NCBI GenBank assembly: GCA_015068455.1
Contig: SVKO01000006.1
Coordinates: 62,001 to 126,000, forward strand
Source: Oscillospiraceae bacterium
GTDB taxonomy: Bacteria > Bacillota > Clostridia > Oscillospirales > Oscillospiraceae
DNA: 64,000 nucleotides
Direction of reading: 5' to 3'
Under the pieces are notes generated by a model, which saw nothing but the letters and a program-made list of their open reading frames with translations, was not told the origin of the DNA and made no database searches. Numbering within the stretch: the first letter of the stretch is position 1; each line of letters starts with the position of its first letter. The translations under genes and the position numbers were made by a program. Below are positions 55,563-61,998 of the stretch, one piece after another.

Positions 55563-55590
55563 GCAGCCTCAACCAGATGGTTGAGACTGC
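55563..55590 (-). terminator. Orphan terminator-like hairpin upstream of the GntP operon
   Basis: GCAGCCTCAACCA/TGGTTGAGACTGC with one mismatch; on the minus strand it is followed by TTTTT. It lies upstream of the GntP promoter, between divergent genes, so no annotated gene needs it. It could end a small unannotated RNA or block transcription from the MerR side. Confidence 0.55.
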
Positions 55591-55665
55591 TGCATTGCTC
55601 CCCGGCTGTTCTTTTTATATTATGGCATGTCGCTTCCGGTTTCGCAAAAAAGCAGAAAAAAACGC

Positions 55666-55696
55666 TTGACTCTGACGTAACGTCATGGTTTATAAT
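55666..55696 (+). promoter_or_regulatory. MerR-type promoter with 19-bp spacer and dyad
   Basis: TTGACT (55666-55671), a 19-nt spacer and TATAAT (55691-55696). The spacer contains the perfect dyad TGACGT-A-ACGTCA (55673-55685). The over-long spacer with a central palindrome is the hallmark of promoters activated by MerR proteins, and the next gene encodes one, so autoregulation is likely. Confidence 0.88.
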
Positions 55697-55717
55697 CGCT
55701 GTGAAAGGAGGGATTCC

Positions 55718-56440
55718 ATGAAAACCGTACACGAGGTCAGCGCCCTCACCGGGGTCAGCATCCGCGCCCTGCAGTACTATGACCGCATCGGCCTGCTGCG
55801 TCCGTCCGCGCGCACGGAGGCAGGCTACCGGCTCTATGCCGAAGCCGATCTGGCACGGCTGCAGCAGATCCTGCTGTTCCGGGAACTGGAATTCCCGCTC
55901 AGGCAAATCAAAACCATCCTGGACAGCCCCGGCTTCGACCGGGACAGGGCGCTGGAGCAGCAGATCGAACTGCTGAAGCTTAAAAAAGAGCATTTGCAAG
56001 CCCTGATCGACCACGCCCGCTCGATCCGGGAGAAAGGAGAAAAATCCATGGATTTTACCGCATTTGACACGAAAAAACTGGACGAATACCGCAAGCAGGC
56101 CAGGGATGCCTGGGGCGGCACCGACGCCTGGCAGGAATACGAGCGCAAGGGACACTCCCCCGCCAAAGAACAGGATCTTGCCGGGCAGATGATGGAGATT
56201 TTCGCCGGATTCGGGCAGATGAAAGACCTTGATCCCGCCGGGGAAGTCCCCCAGGCCCAGGTGAAGCGCCTGCAGGATTTCATCACGGCGCACTATTATA
56301 ACTGCACCGGCGAGATCCTCTCCGGCCTCGGCAAAATGTACGCCGCCGGCGGGGAGTTCACCCGGAACATCGACCGGGCAGGCGGCGAAGGGACGTCGGA
56401 TTATGTCAACCGATGCATTGAAATCTACTGCAAACCATAG
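55718..56440 (+). CDS. MerR-family regulator with TipAS effector domain
   Basis: A 240-residue activator. Residues 1-70 are the MerR winged helix (KTVHEVSALTGVSIRALQYYDRIGLL), a coiled coil follows (about 75-110), and residues 115-240 form a TipAS-like ligand-binding domain (FAGFGQMKDLDPAG, YYNCTGEILSGLGKMY). TipAS domains bind thiopeptides and other drugs in characterised members. AAAGGAGGG precedes the ATG at 55718. No efflux gene is adjacent, so the target beyond itself is unknown. Confidence 0.9.
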   Translation: MKTVHEVSALTGVSIRALQYYDRIGLLRPSARTEAGYRLYAEADLARLQQILLFRELEFPLRQIKTILDSPGFDRDRALEQQIELLKLKKEHLQALIDHARSIREKGEKSMDFTAFDTKKLDEYRKQARDAWGGTDAWQEYERKGHSPAKEQDLAGQMMEIFAGFGQMKDLDPAGEVPQAQVKRLQDFITAHYYNCTGEILSGLGKMYAAGGEFTRNIDRAGGEGTSDYVNRCIEIYCKP

Positions 56441-56447
56441 CATGCAG

Positions 56448-56480
56448 AACCGGCGCAGGGTCTCCCCCGCGCCGGTTTTG
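56448..56480. terminator. Bidirectional terminator
   Basis: AACCGGCGC/GCGCCGGTT stem, 12-nt loop, then TTG and a T-rich tail, between converging genes. Confidence 0.7.
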
Positions 56481-56483
56481 TAA

Positions 56484-57383
56484 TTACTGATATCTTCTCA
56501 GCGCCGTCACGACCGAGGAATAGTATCCGGGGCCGAACAGATTGAGATGGTTCAAAAGATGATAAAGGTTGTACAGATCCCTGCGCGCCTCATAGTCCGG
56601 GGAAATCGGATTGACCTCCCGGTATGCCCCGTAGAACCGTTCCGGCAGCCGTCCGAACAGTTCTGTCATGGCCAGATCCGCCTCGGCATGGCCCACGTAG
56701 ACGGCCGGATCGATCAGCCATGCCTTTCCGTCGGAGCCCGGCAGGATGTTGCCCGACCAGAGATCCCCGTGGAGCAGCGAAGGCCGGTCCGGTTCGGTCA
56801 GGAATGCGTCCAGCCGATCCAGCAGCCGGTCAAAGCGGCGGCGCACCGCGGCGTCCAGATACCGCCTGGCCATCTTGACCTGCGGTACGAGGCGGCAGTC
56901 GCGGAAAAAGTCGACCCAGCTGTTCCGCCCGCCGTTGCTCTGGGGCGTCGAGCCGATGTAATTGTCCCGGGAAAAGCCGAAACGCCCGTCGCCGGAAAGC
57001 GTCTTTGTATCGGCAAGGTGCATGGCGGCCAATTCCCGGCCGAAAACCTCCCAGTAATCCGCCGCCTTTTTGCCTGACCGTACCATCTCCATCATTAAAA
57101 AGGAGATTCCGAGCCCCTCGTCGACGCCCCGGCACAGCACATGCGGCGTGCGGGCCGTCTTCGTGGCTGCGATGGCCAAAAGTCCCGCCGCCTCTGCGGC
57201 GAACATGTCTGCGCGGCGCGCGGCATTGGATTTCACAAACACCTGTTCTGCGTTGCTCAAAAACAGGCAGCGGGCGTCGTTGATGTCGCCGCCGGAGACG
57301 CGGAGCTCGCGCTCGATGCGGACTGATTCACCGAAGCAGCCCCGGATCGCCGCGTCCAGGGACGAAACGTTCATAAGATCCAT
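56484..57383 (-). CDS. Fructosamine kinase family protein
   Basis: A 299-residue kinase of the fructosamine-3-kinase (aminoglycoside phosphotransferase-fold) family. FGFSRDNYIGSTPQSNG, WVDFFRDCRLVPQ and the catalytic LLHGDLWSGNIL plus WLIDPAVYVGHAEADLAM are characteristic. It probably phosphorylates ketoamines formed by protein glycation, starting their removal. Start at 57383 behind GTGGAAG; upstream in-frame codons are unlikely. Confidence 0.9.
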   Translation of the reverse strand: MDLMNVSSLDAAIRGCFGESVRIERELRVSGGDINDARCLFLSNAEQVFVKSNAARRADMFAAEAAGLLAIAATKTARTPHVLCRGVDEGLGISFLMMEMVRSGKKAADYWEVFGRELAAMHLADTKTLSGDGRFGFSRDNYIGSTPQSNGGRNSWVDFFRDCRLVPQVKMARRYLDAAVRRRFDRLLDRLDAFLTEPDRPSLLHGDLWSGNILPGSDGKAWLIDPAVYVGHAEADLAMTELFGRLPERFYGAYREVNPISPDYEARRDLYNLYHLLNHLNLFGPGYYSSVVTALRRYQ

Positions 57384-57402
57384 ATCTTCCACCCCCGATT
57401 TC

Positions 57403-57431
57403 AGTATAAAGGACATCCCGCGGCAAGTCAA
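57403..57431 (-). promoter_or_regulatory. Promoter of the fructosamine kinase gene
   Basis: On the minus strand TTGACT (57426-57431), 17 nt, TATACT (57403-57408), about 20 nt before the start. Confidence 0.75.
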
Positions 57432-57453
57432 TGACCTGCCGCCGTCATTTCTA

Positions 57454-57482
57454 TTGACAAGCGCCGCCCGCCGTTGTAGAGT
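57454..57482 (+). promoter_or_regulatory. Promoter of the 57.5-60 kb operon
   Basis: TTGACA (57454-57459), 17 nt, TAGAGT (57477-57482). It is divergent from the fructosamine kinase promoter. Confidence 0.7.
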
Positions 57483-57535
57483 GGAACAGAAAAGCCCGCA
57501 CGGCGCGCGGTTTTTTTGAAAAAGGAGGATCAACC

Positions 57536-57760
57536 ATGGACATTCACAAGGAATTGGAACTGCAGGACTGCCCCTACTGCGGGGGCCCGGGGCTTTTGGA
57601 GGAGGAGCACGGCTGGTGCTTCTACGCCATGTGCCTGGACTGCGGCTCGCAGACAGCGCATTTTGAGTACAAATCGCCCGACGAGCGCCCGGAGGCCGCG
57701 AAAAAAGCCGCCAACCTCTGGAACATCGGCAAGGTCATCCGCGCCAACGCCGGCGACTGA
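57536..57760 (+). CDS. Lar-like small zinc-ribbon protein
   Basis: A 74-residue protein with CPYCGG (12-17) and CLDCG (33-37), a four-Cys zinc ribbon, and a C-terminal AAKKAANLWNIG helix. This matches the Lar restriction-alleviation group and similar phage-type zinc ribbons by pattern; I do not assume that function, since no restriction system is nearby. AAAGGAGG precedes the ATG. Confidence 0.7.
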   Translation: MDIHKELELQDCPYCGGPGLLEEEHGWCFYAMCLDCGSQTAHFEYKSPDERPEAAKKAANLWNIGKVIRANAGD

Positions 57761-57857
57761 ATCACACAAAGCGGCGGCATTATGCGAAGGGCCGCCGCAA
57801 CGGACACAGGGCACGGATCGAGCTGATCCCTGCTCCCGCGGAAACGGAGAGAACAGA

Positions 57858-58205
57858 ATGCTCAAAACACGCACCTGGATCATCATACTGGCGTCCGCCG
57901 CCGTATTGCTGGCTCTGCTCAGCGTTCTGCTGCTGACCGCCCGCACCGACGGCACCACCGCGCAGATCATCCTCGACGGCGAGGTGATCCGGGAAATCGA
58001 TCTGTCCCGCGTAAAAGAGCCCTGCAGCTTTGTGGTGGAGGACGGCAGCGGCGGGACCAACCGGATCGTCGTGGAGCCCGGGCGCATCTGCGTTTCCGAG
58101 GCAAACTGTCCGGACGGCATCTGCATCTCCCAGGGCTGGCTCTCGGATCAGGACGTGCCCATCGTCTGCCTGCCCCACCGGCTCATCATCAAAATCAAAA
58201 AATGA
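57858..58205 (+). CDS. NusG domain II-containing membrane-anchored protein
   Basis: A 115-residue protein: TM anchor (about 6-27), then a NusG-domain-II (KOW-like) fold outside the membrane with GRICVSEANCPDGICISQGW and PIVCLPHRLIIKIKK. The three conserved Cys could bind a metal or form a disulfide. Proteins of this kind usually sit near FMN-linked or ion-transport genes, but none are seen here. The next gene's longest open frame overlaps this stop. Confidence 0.82.
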   Translation: MLKTRTWIIILASAAVLLALLSVLLLTARTDGTTAQIILDGEVIREIDLSRVKEPCSFVVEDGSGGTNRIVVEPGRICVSEANCPDGICISQGWLSDQDVPIVCLPHRLIIKIKK

Positions 58206-58312
58206 TCCCCGGCTGCAGCGCCCGCTTCCGGACGCCGCGGCCGGTTTTTCTTATTTACATCCGCCAAAAAAAGATGTATAAAGAAATGGGAGAACGATTG
58301 GGAGGGATGCCT

Positions 58313-59299
58313 GTGCTTTTGCTTCTGGATGCTCTGGCCCACCTGCTGGTGGACGCCATGTGCGCGAGCACCGTGCTCGGCCCTCTCGGCGCCTCTGCCG
58401 GCCTGCCGACGCTGATCCTTTTATACAACACGCTGGCATTTTCCACCCAGTGTCTCGTGGGCGTCGCCGCCGACCGGCTGCGCAGGCACGGGATCTTTGC
58501 CGTCGCCGCCCTTTTGACGGTGGCTGCGGGGGCCATGCTGCCGCTGCCGACGGTCCTGCGGGTGTGCGTGCTCGGATTGGGCAACAGCGTGTTCCATGTG
58601 GCCGCCGGCGCAAGGACGCTGGAGCGCTCCGGCGGCAAGGCGGGGCCTCTGGGCGTGTTCGTGGCGCCGGGTGCGGTGGGTCTGGCCCTCGGGATGCTCT
58701 TCCCCTCCCTGCGGCCGGTGTTCGCGGCCTTGGCCGCGCTCACAGCCGCCGCGCTGATTCCAGCCGCCCGCGGCAGATCGGCGGAAGCGCCCGCGCCCGA
58801 GGCGCGGCCAGTCCCCGTTTTCGGCATCGTCCTGCTGACCGCCGCCGTGGCGGTGCGGGCCGTCGGCGGCAGCGTGGTGCGCTTTCCCTGGCAGACCACA
58901 GCTTCGCTCAGTCTGCTCACCGTCGCCTTTGTCTTTATGGGCAAGGCCCTCGGCGGCGCGCTGTGCGACCGGCTTGGCCCGGTGAAAACGGCGCTTTTCT
59001 CCGTCGTCCCTGCCGGATTGCTGATCGCCTTCGGCTCGGGATTCATGGCGCCGTCCCTGCTAGGTCAATTCGCGCTGAATCTGACCATGCCGGTGACTCT
59101 GTGGCTTCTCTACCGCGCCATGCCCGACAGTCCCGGCTTTGCCTTCGGCGTCGCCGCCTCGGCCCTCTGGCCCGGGACCATTGCCGGCGGCCTCATCCGG
59201 CTGACCGGGCCGATTCAATGGATATTCGTGCTGGCCTGCTTCCTGTTCGGTCTGTGGGCCATCGTAAAAACCGCAAAACGAAAGGAGACTGCCCCATGA
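58313..59299 (+). CDS. MFS-like transporter with about ten TM helices
   Basis: A roughly 328-residue hydrophobic protein with 10 or more TM helices and short charged loops (DRLRRHG, CDRLGPVKTA) like the fosmidomycin-resistance branch of the major facilitator superfamily. Substrate unknown. The start is uncertain: GTG at 58313 has GGGAGGG at good spacing, while in-frame ATGs at 58274, 58286 and 58307 lack well-spaced sites. Its stop overlaps the next gene by ATGA. Confidence 0.7.
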   Translation: MLLLLDALAHLLVDAMCASTVLGPLGASAGLPTLILLYNTLAFSTQCLVGVAADRLRRHGIFAVAALLTVAAGAMLPLPTVLRVCVLGLGNSVFHVAAGARTLERSGGKAGPLGVFVAPGAVGLALGMLFPSLRPVFAALAALTAAALIPAARGRSAEAPAPEARPVPVFGIVLLTAAVAVRAVGGSVVRFPWQTTASLSLLTVAFVFMGKALGGALCDRLGPVKTALFSVVPAGLLIAFGSGFMAPSLLGQFALNLTMPVTLWLLYRAMPDSPGFAFGVAASALWPGTIAGGLIRLTGPIQWIFVLACFLFGLWAIVKTAKRKETAP

Positions 59300-59490
59300 A
59301 AACCCTGTACCGCTCCATGACCGCCGCCCTGTTCGCCCTGAGCCTCGGCATTACCGCCCTGGCAGACATCCTGCCGGAGCCGCCCGAGCCGGCGAAAACC
59401 GGCTCCTCCCTGACCACGATCCTGATCATCGCCATCGCAATCATCGCAATTGCCGTGCTGATTTTGATCATCCGCCGCCGCAAGCGCTGA
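59296..59490 (+). CDS. 64-residue signal-peptide/TM protein with Pro/Glu-rich ectodomain
   Basis: Signal peptide (about 1-23, ending ALA), a short segment with LPEPPEP and AKTG (26-36), a very hydrophobic Ile-rich helix (40-59) and a basic RRRKR end. The plan copies the sortase substrate at 37174, but PAKTG has an extra residue relative to PxTG and is not a proven sorting motif. AAAGGAGA precedes the ATG and the start overlaps the MFS stop. Confidence 0.7.
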   Translation: MKTLYRSMTAALFALSLGITALADILPEPPEPAKTGSSLTTILIIAIAIIAIAVLILIIRRRKR

Positions 59491-59500
59491 GGAACGTGCC

Positions 59501-59686
59501 ATGAAAAAAGTGTTTTGCAGTCTTTTTGCCCTGCTGTGCGCCGCTGCCCTGACGCTGCCGGCAATGGCGGACGCCCTGCCCTTCGGCAATGTGGTCATTG
59601 CAGGCGGGCTGCTGCTGATCCTTCTGGGTATCGTCCTCGTTGCCGCTGCGATCATCATTATTATCATTCACAAGAACAAAAAATGA
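59501..59686 (+). CDS. 61-residue signal-peptide/TM protein
   Basis: Signal peptide (about 1-23, ending AMA), a seven-residue exposed part, a long Ile/Leu/Val helix (about 31-56) and a basic HKNKK end. Its stop overlaps the start of the next gene (ATGA). Function unknown; the pair of mini-proteins may be subunits or regulators of the transporter upstream. Confidence 0.65.
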   Translation: MKKVFCSLFALLCAAALTLPAMADALPFGNVVIAGGLLLILLGIVLVAAAIIIIIIHKNKK

Positions 59687-60000
59687 TCCGGTATCTGACT
59701 GCCTGCGGCCTGACCGTACTGATCGAAACGGCGTTCTTCCTGCTGATGGGCTGGAGAAGCCGGGATGAAATCACCGTGGTCATCTGTGCAAACATCGCGT
59801 CGAATCTGCTGCTGAACCTGGCCTTTGCCCGGGGGATCCCCCGCAGTGCTCTGACCGTCGCCGTCGGAGAAGGGCTTGTCGTGCTCGCGGAGTATGCCGC
59901 CTATGCGCAGCTGCACGGCCGCAGCCGCAAGCTGTTGCTGCAGACGTTTTCGGCCAACGCCCTGTCCTACGGCGCGGGCGTGCTGCTCTATGGCTTTTAA
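59683..60000 (+). CDS. 105-residue membrane protein
   Basis: Three to four predicted TM helices with an RGIPRS loop; no family recognised. It is coupled by overlap to the 61-residue gene and is the last gene of the operon, ending just before the terminator at 60004. Confidence 0.65.
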   Translation: MIRYLTACGLTVLIETAFFLLMGWRSRDEITVVICANIASNLLLNLAFARGIPRSALTVAVGEGLVVLAEYAAYAQLHGRSRKLLLQTFSANALSYGAGVLLYGF

Positions 60001-60003
60001 TTG

Positions 60004-60041
60004 AAAAACGCCGCCCTTCCAACGGGAAGGGCGGCGTTTTT
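60004..60041. terminator. Strong bidirectional terminator
   Basis: AAAAACGCCGCCCTTCC/GGAAGGGCGGCGTTTTT stem with an AACG loop, between converging operons. Confidence 0.93.
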
Positions 60042-60081
60042 GCAGCATATCAAAAAAGGATGTCCTCCGCTGTCCGCGCTT

Positions 60082-60621
60082 TCAATCCGGCAGTCTGGCC
60101 ATGAGGGCCTCGCCGTTTTCCTTCAGCCATTGCCGGTGCTTCCGGTATTCCGGAAACACCCGCAGCACCTCGGCATAGAACCGGGCGGAGTGGTTCATTT
60201 CCCTGCGGTGGCACAGCTCATGCACCACCACGCTGTCCAGCACCTCCGGCGGCGCCAGCATCAGCAGGCAGTTGAAATTCAGATTGCCGTTTCTGCCGCA
60301 GCTTCCCCAGCGGGTGCGCTGGGCACGGATCGTGACTCTGCCGCAGCCGACGCCGATCTGCGGCGCAAAGAATGCCACCCGGGCAGGGATCACCCGGGCC
60401 GCCTTTTCCTTCAGGGCGCGCAGCTCCTCCCCGGTGAGCTTCTGCGCCCGCCGCGCTTCGTCCGCCTTTTCCATGCGCGCCTCGATCCAGCGACGGTGCT
60501 CGCGCACAAAGCGGTCGATCTGCGCGTCCGGCGTCCACAGCGGCGCGCGAACGAGCAGCCTCCCCGCCCGGATCTCCAGAGCCAGCGTCCGGCGTCCGCT
60601 GCGGATCACCTCATATTCCAT
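60082..60621 (-). CDS. YgjP/SprT-like zinc metallopeptidase (DUF45)
   Basis: A 179-residue cytosolic protein. RTRWGSCGRNGNLNFN and the zinc motif VVVHELCHRREMNHS with a later Tyr and Phe-rich segment are the YgjP/M48-like signature; HELCH holds the metal ligands. The family is predicted to be a peptidase with unknown target. The start at 60621 follows the lyxose isomerase stop by 5 nt. Confidence 0.85.
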   Translation of the reverse strand: MEYEVIRSGRRTLALEIRAGRLLVRAPLWTPDAQIDRFVREHRRWIEARMEKADEARRAQKLTGEELRALKEKAARVIPARVAFFAPQIGVGCGRVTIRAQRTRWGSCGRNGNLNFNCLLMLAPPEVLDSVVVHELCHRREMNHSARFYAEVLRVFPEYRKHRQWLKENGEALMARLPD

Positions 60622-60626
60622 TCCGG

Positions 60627-61316
60627 TCAGTCCTTCGCCGGCGGATACTCGTTGCACAGCAGCCGGTACGGCGGCTCGTCCTCCTCGATCTGCGGAAACC
60701 GGCCCACGGGCGGGTTGAAGCGATTGTCGGAATTGTCGTCGTTGCACTGGCTGACCTCCCCCAGCAGCACCGGGCCGGTGCCCTCCTCCACGGAGAAATC
60801 GTGGTACAGCCGCTGCTGGATGTGGATGCTTTCCCCGGGACGCAGGCGGATGCGGCTGCCGGCGGGGACGGTATAGGTCCGCCCGTCGGTATGTACGGTG
60901 ACGTCCGTGATTTTGTCGATCTCCTCGTCCGGCAGGCTGTTGTAGACGCGGATCAGCACGTTGCCGCCGCCGCGGTTGATGATGTCCTCGGTTTTATACC
61001 AGTGAAAATGGTTGGGCGCATACTGTCCGGGCTTTAAATACAGGAGCTTTTCCGCATAGACCTTGGGATACCTGTCCGCCATGGCCCGGTTGCCGTTGCG
61101 GATCGTGACCAGAGAAAAGCCGATCCTGTCGAAATCACCCAGACCGTAATCGGTGATGTCCCAGCCCAGCATGCAGTCGCGGATCTCATCGTATTCGTGC
61201 CCGAGGGTCTGCCACTGTTCCGGCGTATAGCCGCAAAACGGCGGGAGCGCAAAGCGGCACGCCCCGGCCATCCGCTCCATCTCCCGCAGGGCAGCGTTGA
61301 TTCTGCTTCGTTTCAT
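60627..61316 (-). CDS. D-lyxose ketol-isomerase
   Basis: A 229-residue cupin-fold isomerase interconverting D-lyxose and D-xylulose (also acting on mannose-type sugars). NHFHWYKTEDIINRGGG carries the metal-binding His and Glu residues and GEVSQCNDDNSDNRF closes the family pattern. GGAGGCG precedes the ATG at 61316. It is in one transcript with the YgjP-like gene. Confidence 0.88.
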   Translation of the reverse strand: MKRSRINAALREMERMAGACRFALPPFCGYTPEQWQTLGHEYDEIRDCMLGWDITDYGLGDFDRIGFSLVTIRNGNRAMADRYPKVYAEKLLYLKPGQYAPNHFHWYKTEDIINRGGGNVLIRVYNSLPDEEIDKITDVTVHTDGRTYTVPAGSRIRLRPGESIHIQQRLYHDFSVEEGTGPVLLGEVSQCNDDNSDNRFNPPVGRFPQIEEDEPPYRLLCNEYPPAKD

Positions 61317-61713
61317 ATGTCGCCTCCGTTTCTCCGAAATGCCGTACAAGCTCCTTCGTTTTTATTATAGCTGACGCAAAGAAAGAAATCCACCCAAAAA
61401 GAAACCGTGCTCAACCGCCGGACCGCGGCACGGTTTTAAAACCCGCGCAGTGCGGGCGCGCTTTCCCGCGCATTTCGAACCCGCGGCTGTGCCGCGCGAA
61501 TTTCCCGATAATCGCAAAAACAGCTGTGAACGGAAGATCATATTTCTATATTCCGAGGAAAGATTCGGGAAAGCCGGGAATGCGTTTTCCCGGCTTTTGG
61601 GGGCCCGTTTTTTTGCGCTGCGGACCCGTTCCCGTCGGGGTGAAAACTTGCACAATATGAGCGCATGCTTTTTCAGCATAGTGGCAATTTTGAGCGAGAT
61701 GCCCAAAACTCCC

Positions 61714-61742
61714 TTGAACTTCTCGAGAAAAAAGGTTAAAAT
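61714..61742 (+). promoter_or_regulatory. Promoter of the GH9 gene
   Basis: TTGAAC (61714-61719), 17 nt, TAAAAT (61737-61742). The start point would be near 61749. Confidence 0.65.
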
Positions 61743-61766
61743 ATACATGAATATCCGTGGAGAGCA

Positions 61767-61810
61767 TCCATTCTCCGGCGCGACCCCAAGGGATCGCGCC
61801 GGAGAATGGA
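61767..61810 (+). promoter_or_regulatory. 17-bp hairpin in the GH9 leader
   Basis: TCCATTCTCCGGCGCGA (61767-61783) pairs perfectly with 61794-61810 around a 10-nt loop. It begins about 18 nt after the predicted start point. There is no T run, so it is more like an mRNA-stabilising or regulatory element than a terminator. Further pairing (CCCGCA...TGCGGG) occurs near 61875-61908. Confidence 0.7.
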
Positions 61811-61998
61811 CTTGAGGCGTTTATAACCTCGTTGCCCAACCTTGGAAAACGGGATTGTAAAGGATCACACGGACCCGCACAGGCGTCTGCGACGGCGCCC
61901 CTGCGGGCACAGAAAAGAAAAGAGGAGGGATGCCCAATGCCGCCTGCATGCGGCGAAGAAAAAACAGGAGAAGGATCCACTTATAGAAGGAGGCAAAT

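Larger units (their letters stand above)
61317..61998. other. 682-bp intergenic region: hairpins, promoter and long leader
   Basis: No gene is supported. Proceeding from the left: two GC-rich imperfect repeats of about 30 nt with hairpins (61437-61506; CGCGGC/GCCGCG at 61482-61496), a terminator-like stem AAGCCGGGAA/TTCCCGGCTT (61571-61596) followed by a T run at 61607, a promoter (61714-61742), and a 250-nt leader with a 17-bp hairpin. Confidence 0.65.

Noticed and set aside
61437..61506. A CRISPR-like or tandem repeat array
   Set aside because: Only two imperfect GC-rich units are present, with different hairpins and no spacers; this looks like local hairpin sequence rather than an array.
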